From contig CBDCER010000003.1 of assembly GCA_965215855.1 (NCBI GenBank), positions 2,232,001-2,296,000 on the forward strand: 64,000 bases of DNA. Direction: 5' to 3'. This document shows, one piece after another, positions 58,570 through 64,000 of this stretch. The stretch comes from J027 sp965215855. GTDB lineage: Bacteria > Chloroflexota > Anaerolineae > Aggregatilineales > J027. Each line of letters opens with the position of its first letter. The first letter of the stretch is position 1. A program made the position numbers and the translations under genes. The notes below the pieces were generated by a model. That model was not told where the DNA came from, did no database searches, and worked only from the letters and a program-made list of their open reading frames with translations.

Positions 58570-61119
58570 CTACAATGATTCGCCCGACTCCTGCTCACGC
58601 TTCCAGGTCTGGACAATTTGGTAGGCTTCGGGGGTGTTAATCTTCAGCAATGCTTGTTCCGCTGCATCACATACCCGTTCTTTATAAAACAAGTTGTCAT
58701 TGTCTTGCAACAATCTTTGTAGCGCCGGAATTGCTCGCTCATCGCCAATTTCTCCCAATGCTTCGGCGCTGTTCAGTCGCACGATAGGGTTTTCGTGACG
58801 TGTCAACTCAATGAGGGGAGAAATCGCTGCTACCAGCTTCATCTCGCCTAACACCGCTGCTGCGATGCTTTTTACAGACGGTGTATCCTCGTGTTCGATA
58901 ACATTGAGTAGTGTTGGTAAGGCTGGTTCGCCAACATATACCAAAGCTTCAGTAATGCCGATGCGCGTTTCTTCAGAGCCATGAAATAGTTTATCTACCA
59001 ATAGTGGAATAACACCGTCGCCCATCAACGCCAGTGCTGCTGCTGCCCCATTCCGCACAATATCATCAACAGTTCGCAATACATCGAAAAGCGGCTCGAT
59101 TGCCGGTTTACCAATGTGGGCAAAAGCTTGGGCAACCTGCCAACGTACACCAGGGTCTGGATCTGAGAGACCATAGTAGAGTGTCTCCATAACATGTACT
59201 CCGCCCAGGTATCCTAACGCAGTACCAACACTGCCGCGCACGCTTGCCTTTGGATCTTTGAGGGCATGTACTAAGAATGGAACAGCACGCGTATCATTGA
59301 GTTTTGCTAGGGCCAAGGCTGCATATTGGCGCACGCTCCAGGCTGGATCATTTTGTAGGGTTGTAATGAGTGGTTCGACAGCACGTTCATCACCGATTTC
59401 ACCAAGCGCCTGAGCCGCCTCCCAGCGGATAGTTGGGCTGTCGGCGTGGGTCAGCAGTGCCAATAACATAACAACCGACTGAACACTGCCAAATTTGCCC
59501 AGTGTCCAGATAATATCCCGTTGAATATCGCTCTGTTCCAATCGCTTCAAGCACCTGGACAATCCCAGGTGGTTACGTAAGGCCGGATAGCTGAAGCGTA
59601 CCGTGTTCCAGGTATCTAGCGGGCTTGAATGCATCAATGAGAGACGATCAGCCACTTCCAGAAAGGTCGTTGCCAGACCGGTTACCAACGCATCCAGCGT
59701 CTCGATCTTGATGACCATGGCGGCCTCACCACCATTTAGATGGCGTGATTGAACGAGCATATGAGCTGCCACACGCTCCAAAGAGTCGTATATCGTATCG
59801 AAGTTAGCTTGCTTCGATAGTGTGCGTTGGCGGCGGCGCTGAATGTAGTCATCCAACACACGCGCCTGCAATTGGTCGGGATCATGCAGGTGCTTTAGAT
59901 CGATAATGGGCGGTGTGGTATCCCGATAGGCATAAGTGATGGCGCTGAGGAAAAAAGGCTTTCGACATAGATCATGTAATGTGGGATTGGATTCGATGAC
60001 CGCGCTCAACGCCGGAAAATTCGCCAAATACTGTTGGATTTGATGATTACCTAAAGAATGCAACTGAACCATTTCTGCTGATAGTTGGCGAATGATGCTG
60101 CAATCTCCGGTGCGGCAGGTTATTAAAACCTGGTTGTGCTGGGAAGGGGTTTTCGGAAGCCAATCGCTGCCAGAGGACTGTTCATTCAGACATTGGTGCA
60201 TCGCCTGGATAAATGCTAGGCGCAAGTCTACATCCTGATATTGCGGGCCGATTTGGTGCAATCCATCCAATAGAAAAAAAGCACGCTCCTCACGGATTAG
60301 ATTTTCGATCATATCTTGGCTGAGATGAGTGGTATGAGCTAACCATGCTGAAATTGATTGTTCTCTGAAATCAGGCCAGGTGGCAATGGAAGCCACCAGG
60401 GGCACTGGTTGAGAAGGATGTTCTAAACGTGCAATAATCGCATCGCGGGCATAAGACATCAGCGTAACTGTTTTGCCAACTTCAGGCTCGCCAGTTAATA
60501 GCACCCGATTTTGCAAATAATCGAAAGCGTTTGTGAAATTGGCGAAATATTCAAATACCTCATCAGGTGGTACGGGGTGGTGATTGGGACGTGGAATCGA
60601 AAATATCATTGGTAGATAGTGCCCAAAAACCTGGACGCGCAGGAAAGACACGATGCGTTGGTATAAGTTTTCTAGGTAAGGGTAGAACGGGTCGAGTGAT
60701 GTGTCGGGGACTTCCAGTTGGTGTGCTTCACTCAACCAATCTTCCAATTGTCGCATACCTTCGTCAAAGTTATGGATAGTGATTGAGTCCAGAGAATCCG
60801 TCAGTGATGATATCCGCCTGGCGGGAATTCCTGGGAACACCAGCATAATCATTGGTTTTTTGCAGATTTGTGCGTAGTTAATCTCACGGCGGATGTAAAA
60901 CGCATCGGCCCGGAGTGCGCCAGGAGTCAAACAAAGGACAACGGCAGAAGCCCGCGCAATTTCAACTTCAAGATGGGCGCTAACATCCTGGTGCGATTCT
61001 AAATCACGAATATCATAGATTGCCGGAATCTTGTGCTTGTGCAGATGATGAAAAATCCGTTCAGCAATCGCTCGCCCATCGGCCCGCGCAAAGCTGATGT
61101 AAACATAGTTGTCTGACAT
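58570..61119 (-). CDS. TIR - NACHT - HEAT-repeat protein (NLR-like)
   Basis: 849 residues from the ATG at 61119 (AGGA upstream). TIR domain (about 3-135): YVYISFARADG, then Glu79 in YIRREINYAQ at the position of the NADase glutamate. NACHT/STAND ATPase (about 200-500): Walker A GEPEVGKT (210-217), Walker B with Asp285 in FFLLDGL. The C-terminal third (about 560-840) is eight or more HEAT/PBS-type repeats (IRWEAAQALGEIGDERAVEP and so on). The layout of effector, NTPase switch and repeat sensor is that of NLR-like immune proteins. In bacteria such proteins often defend against phages. No other defence gene adjoins it. Confidence 0.85.
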   Translation of the reverse strand: MSDNYVYISFARADGRAIAERIFHHLHKHKIPAIYDIRDLESHQDVSAHLEVEIARASAVVLCLTPGALRADAFYIRREINYAQICKKPMIMLVFPGIPARRISSLTDSLDSITIHNFDEGMRQLEDWLSEAHQLEVPDTSLDPFYPYLENLYQRIVSFLRVQVFGHYLPMIFSIPRPNHHPVPPDEVFEYFANFTNAFDYLQNRVLLTGEPEVGKTVTLMSYARDAIIARLEHPSQPVPLVASIATWPDFREQSISAWLAHTTHLSQDMIENLIREERAFFLLDGLHQIGPQYQDVDLRLAFIQAMHQCLNEQSSGSDWLPKTPSQHNQVLITCRTGDCSIIRQLSAEMVQLHSLGNHQIQQYLANFPALSAVIESNPTLHDLCRKPFFLSAITYAYRDTTPPIIDLKHLHDPDQLQARVLDDYIQRRRQRTLSKQANFDTIYDSLERVAAHMLVQSRHLNGGEAAMVIKIETLDALVTGLATTFLEVADRLSLMHSSPLDTWNTVRFSYPALRNHLGLSRCLKRLEQSDIQRDIIWTLGKFGSVQSVVMLLALLTHADSPTIRWEAAQALGEIGDERAVEPLITTLQNDPAWSVRQYAALALAKLNDTRAVPFLVHALKDPKASVRGSVGTALGYLGGVHVMETLYYGLSDPDPGVRWQVAQAFAHIGKPAIEPLFDVLRTVDDIVRNGAAAALALMGDGVIPLLVDKLFHGSEETRIGITEALVYVGEPALPTLLNVIEHEDTPSVKSIAAAVLGEMKLVAAISPLIELTRHENPIVRLNSAEALGEIGDERAIPALQRLLQDNDNLFYKERVCDAAEQALLKINTPEAYQIVQTWKREQESGESL

Positions 61120-61337
61120 GAGTACATTCCTGTTGCATGATATTTTCCCAGCCCATTTATACCCCTGCACATATAGAGCAAGATTAGCACAAATCCCACT
61201 AAATTCTAACATATTTCTAACAATCGACATAGGGATTGATGGTGAATGGCCCTCGTGATGTTTGGCAAACCAGTGACGCTAATTGATGTCGCTTAGTAAC
61301 CTCAGTTCTATTAGGTGAGATATTCTTGCGCTGTGTC

Positions 61338-61964
61338 CTATATTTCTACGCCATCGGACACTGGTGAAGGTGTGACGCTGGGATTGGGCGTGGGGGTATA
61401 TGATCCGGCGGTGGCGGTCGGTTGTGGTGTCGAGCCGGGAGTTCGGGTGATGGTTGGTAGTGGCTCTGGCGTTGAGGTACTGGTGGCTGTGGGGTTGGCG
61501 GCTTTCAACACGGACTCGTGCATATAGGCAAATTCGGCGATGATGGCATCGGGATCAAGCAGAATCACCAGCCATTCTTCAGGGTGTGGATAGTCGGGAT
61601 CAGTGGCACGTCCTACTGTACAGACAGCCTCATCGGGATCAACGTAGCCGACATCGTCGCAGTTGGTGGAAGGACACTCACGAATGAAGGCGGCTTGGGG
61701 GCCTTTCACATAAAAAAATTCGCAAGGAGGGATGGGGGTTGACGTGGGAAACAGCCTCACCGACGGTTGATTCAAGACTTCTTCAGCCGTTGCCGTAAAT
61801 GCCGCTTCTCGCGTCTGTTCGTCAATACGCCCCTGGGTTTGCCCCGTGTCGAGCCAGTTCATAAAGCCTGACCATAACAAATATCCACCAAAGACCATCA
61901 CCGCCGCAATCAGCGTAATAGTCAATGGCGACGGCCCTCGACTACCATAGCGTGAGTTGTACAT
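61338..61964 (-). CDS. Membrane-anchored protein with Thr/Pro tail
   Basis: 208 residues. One TM near the N-terminus (about 14-36), then an exposed domain (about 80-155) with three cysteines (PPCEFFYVKGPQ, IRECPSTNCDDVG, AVCTVGR). The tail (about 160-205) is Thr/Pro repeat. The cysteine-containing part may be a degenerate SH3-like domain. Function unknown. Same strand as, and 46 bases downstream of, the response regulator; may be co-transcribed. Confidence 0.6.
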   Translation of the reverse strand: MYNSRYGSRGPSPLTITLIAAVMVFGGYLLWSGFMNWLDTGQTQGRIDEQTREAAFTATAEEVLNQPSVRLFPTSTPIPPCEFFYVKGPQAAFIRECPSTNCDDVGYVDPDEAVCTVGRATDPDYPHPEEWLVILLDPDAIIAEFAYMHESVLKAANPTATSTSTPEPLPTITRTPGSTPQPTATAGSYTPTPNPSVTPSPVSDGVEI

Positions 61965-62010
61965 CGCAATCCGGGCAGATTGCCCCCCAGGAGTCGCCCG
62001 CTGATCCTCC

Positions 62011-62403
62011 TTAACTTCGTTCGTGTTCCATCAACAACCGATGCAACTTTAACAAGGTTTTGACGCGTGTCAGCATCACCAGTGGGATAAATGCTCTCGG
62101 CAGAAAATCATCTGCCCCAGCATCCATCGCTTTTTGAATATCGCGTTCATCATTCAGTGTGGTGATAACTAGCACCGATGTCAAGGACGTTTGCTGGGCG
62201 TTTTTCAGACGTCGGCAAACTTCGATGCCATCCATGCCCGGCATTTTGAGGTCTAAGATCACTAATTGTGGTGGATCCTCAGCGGCCATCCGTAGAGCCT
62301 TTTCACCACTGTTGGCACTCGCCAAATCATAACCTGCTAGTTCCAGATGGGTTTCGAGAATCTCTCGATTCATCCAGTTGTCATCAACGATTAAAATATC
62401 CAT
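62011..62403 (-). CDS. Stand-alone response regulator receiver protein, Lys-to-Arg
   Basis: 130 residues, a single CheY-like receiver. Acidic pair Asp7-Asp8 (IVDDN), phospho-acceptor Asp52 in LDLKMPGMDG, and Thr81-82 in VITTLND. The conserved lysine that normally precedes Pro-Phe in the beta5 loop is Arg: the segment reads DDFLPRAF in place of DDFL.KPF. This may alter phosphorylation or its coupling. No output domain; a histidine kinase is not adjacent. A hybrid sensor elsewhere would have to be the partner. Confidence 0.85.
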   Translation of the reverse strand: MDILIVDDNWMNREILETHLELAGYDLASANSGEKALRMAAEDPPQLVILDLKMPGMDGIEVCRRLKNAQQTSLTSVLVITTLNDERDIQKAMDAGADDFLPRAFIPLVMLTRVKTLLKLHRLLMEHERS

Positions 62404-62412
62404 GTACCCATT

Positions 62413-62448
62413 CTAAAACAATAGCCCGACGAATAACACCGCCGGGCT
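62413..62448 (-). terminator. Terminator between sdhB and the response regulator
   Basis: On the minus strand AGCCCGGC (62448-62441) pairs with GTCGGGCT (62430-62423, one G-U), then a T-containing tail to 62413. Confidence 0.6.
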
Positions 62449-62470
62449 GAATAGTTAGAAAATCAGTGGA

Positions 62471-63184
62471 TTAGCGCACGCCGCGCTGAATCGCCAGTTT
62501 CACCTCGCCAATAGCGCGAGTCACTTCGATCTCACGTGGACAGGCAGGTGTACAGTTGAAAATGGTACGACAGCGCCAGACACCGTTGCCACGTGCCAGA
62601 ATATTCAGGCGTTGTTCGGCGGCAGCGTCGCGGCTGTCGAAAATAAACCGATGGGCATTCACGATGGCTGCTGGACCGACGTACTCACCACTGGCCCAGA
62701 AGCTCGGACAACTGGTCGTGCAACATGCACATAAAATGCACTTGGTTGTGTCATCGAATTTCGCACGATCTTCGGGGCTTTGGCGTCGTTCGCGCCCATC
62801 CTGGGGCACAGCCGTCGCAGCGATGAAGTAGGGCATCACCGAGCGATAGTGTTCAAAGAACGGCTCGAAGTCTGTCACCAGGTCTTTGATAACTTTGAGT
62901 CCCAATATCGGCTCGATTTGAATGGGTTTTTCAGTATTCAAAACCTGCAACAACGTTGTGCAGGCCAGCCGGTTGACGCCATTGATCCGCAGCGAGTCTG
63001 AACCGCAGACACCATGAGCGCATGATCGGCGCAAGGTCAACGTGCCATCTTGCTCCCACTTCACACGATGCAGTAGCTCCAGCACGCTATCGGTGGGTTC
63101 CACATCTTTGACTTCATACTCGCCCCAATAGGGCTCTTCATCCTTTTCGGGGTTGAACCGCCGGATACGAAGTTTGATATCCAT
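62471..63184 (-). CDS. sdhB: Succinate dehydrogenase/fumarate reductase iron-sulfur subunit
   Basis: 237 residues. The N-terminal [2Fe-2S] motif SCAHGVCGSD...RLAC (about 54-79) has Asp in place of the third Cys, as in E. coli SdhB. The C-terminal ferredoxin part has CILCACCTTSCPSFW (about 149-163) and CRTIFNCTPACPREI (about 210-224), for the [4Fe-4S] and [3Fe-4S] clusters. It passes electrons from SdhA to the membrane quinone. It follows sdhA by 15 bases. The membrane anchor gene(s) are not in the window, and no sdhC follows. Confidence 0.95.
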   Translation of the reverse strand: MDIKLRIRRFNPEKDEEPYWGEYEVKDVEPTDSVLELLHRVKWEQDGTLTLRRSCAHGVCGSDSLRINGVNRLACTTLLQVLNTEKPIQIEPILGLKVIKDLVTDFEPFFEHYRSVMPYFIAATAVPQDGRERRQSPEDRAKFDDTTKCILCACCTTSCPSFWASGEYVGPAAIVNAHRFIFDSRDAAAEQRLNILARGNGVWRCRTIFNCTPACPREIEVTRAIGEVKLAIQRGVR

Positions 63185-63199
63185 TCTTCCATCAGCTCC

Positions 63200-64000
63200 T
63201 TAGTACACACGTTCCTTCGGTTCGTAGCCCAACGACAAATCTACCGGGCGATCATAAGCAACGCGAATCCCACCATCTTCGGTAGGATAGGCCATTGTAT
63301 GCGCCAGATAGTTCTCATCATCTCGTTTGGGGAAGTCTTCGCGGCTATGAGCGCCTCGGCTTTCCTTGCGATCTAGGGCACAGGCGGCGGTGATTTCAGC
63401 CGTATCTAGCAAGCAGCCCAATTCCCAGGCTTCTAGTAAATCGGTGTTGAAGCGGCGTCCTCGGTCCTCAATCATCAAGTCTTTATAGAACGTTTCCTTC
63501 AACTCACGCATCTTATCCAAAGCCTCTTGCATAGTCGGCTCTTCGCGGAATACACCAACTTTATCCATCATTTCGGTTTCCATCTGGAGACGGATGGTAT
63601 GCACTTTAGTTTTGCCGTTGCTGCTACGGATACGTTCCAGCTCGGCCACAACCCGGCCAGCAGGATCATCCGGTAGCGGCACGAAGTCCGACTGTTTGCA
63701 GAAGTCGGCCATTTCTAAACCGGATTTGCGTCCGAATACAATCAGATCGGTCAGACTGTTTGTGCCTAGACGGTTCGCACCATGCACGCTGACACAAGCC
63801 ACTTCGCCTGCTGCATATAGGCCGGGGACCACTGTGCCTTTGCCATCGCGGATGACTCGTGCATCAATATCGGTAGGGATGCCACCCATGCCGTAGTGAG
63901 CGGTCGGCGCAACCGGAATCGGGTCTGTGACTGGATCAACGCCAGCGTAGGTCTTGCAGAAATCTAGGATGTCGGGCAGCTTGGTGATGATAAATTCGGC
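63200..64000 (-). CDS. sdhA: Succinate dehydrogenase/fumarate reductase flavoprotein subunit, C-terminal part
   Basis: The frame is open to the window's right edge (266 codons visible). It begins mid-protein with AEFIITKLPDILDFCKTYAG and VDPIPVAPTAHYGMGGIPTD, the histidine/tyrosine region close to the FAD; NRLGTNSLTDLIVFGRKSG is the conserved FAD-binding end. The C-terminal domain (helical, with METEMMDKVGVFREE) follows to the stop. It oxidises succinate to fumarate, or the reverse, and passes electrons to SdhB, encoded 15 bases downstream. An ATG at 63889 is internal and not the start. Confidence 0.93.
   Translation of the reverse strand, partial: AEFIITKLPDILDFCKTYAGVDPVTDPIPVAPTAHYGMGGIPTDIDARVIRDGKGTVVPGLYAAGEVACVSVHGANRLGTNSLTDLIVFGRKSGLEMADFCKQSDFVPLPDDPAGRVVAELERIRSSNGKTKVHTIRLQMETEMMDKVGVFREEPTMQEALDKMRELKETFYKDLMIEDRGRRFNTDLLEAWELGCLLDTAEITAACALDRKESRGAHSREDFPKRDDENYLAHTMAYPTEDGGIRVAYDRPVDLSLGYEPKERVY

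Overview
The window looks like a chromosome segment of a free-living bacterium of the phylum Chloroflexota, probably an Anaerolineae-like lineage. This is an inference from gene style: many exported proteins with long Thr/Pro linkers joined to LysM, SH3b, LTD or beta-propeller domains, a mevalonate kinase, and a Leu T-box leader. No marker allows a firmer placement. Coding density is high. I see no rRNA, CRISPR array or prophage; the only mobile element is one intact ISKra4-like insertion sequence.

Layout. 1-7158: the end of a TlpA-like thioredoxin, a small unknown gene, an orphan ferric-iron binding protein, a DUF4919-like gene overlapping a Rieske protein, and a minus-strand redox cluster (CcdA-TlpA fusion, second TlpA, DUF2085 protein), then a Tat-exported protein with a broken L,D-transpeptidase domain. 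7301-13674: CRP-like regulator, mevalonate kinase and DUF123 protein in overlapping frames; a kinase-GAF-GAF-phosphatase; formate-THF ligase. 13750-18634: a TPR/linker/TM protein, then leuS on the minus strand behind an unusual leader. 18766-37919: exported or membrane-anchored proteins (LysM lipoprotein, matrixin, DsbA-like, periplasmic-binding/SH3b/CARDB) mixed with housekeeping genes (Nudix, PRTase, P5C dehydrogenase, ornithine carbamoyltransferase). 37968-45831: aldehyde dehydrogenase, BtpA-like protein, a glycolate oxidase glcDEF operon, a Ca2+/cation antiporter and a DinB-like protein. 45884-47289: the IS. 48428-54515: a seven-gene minus-strand run carrying four copies of one TPR module. 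54633-58139: two paralogous GAF-PAS-class III cyclases. 58200-64000: rpsT, a TIR-NACHT-HEAT protein, a response regulator, and sdhB/sdhA running off the window.

Two items stand out. First, the leuS leader (minus strand, 18598-18279) is a canonical leucine T-box: stem I with specifier CTC, T-box core and intrinsic terminator. A complete tRNA-Ala(GGC) gene sits in its stem III, between the sensing part and the antiterminator. A 47-codon ORF and a second terminator lie between this leader and leuS. Second, the two tandem cyclases have complementary active-site losses. One lacks the metal-binding aspartates but keeps the transition-state Asn/Arg; the other has the reverse. This predicts an obligate heterodimer with one working site, like the C1/C2 halves of animal adenylyl cyclases.
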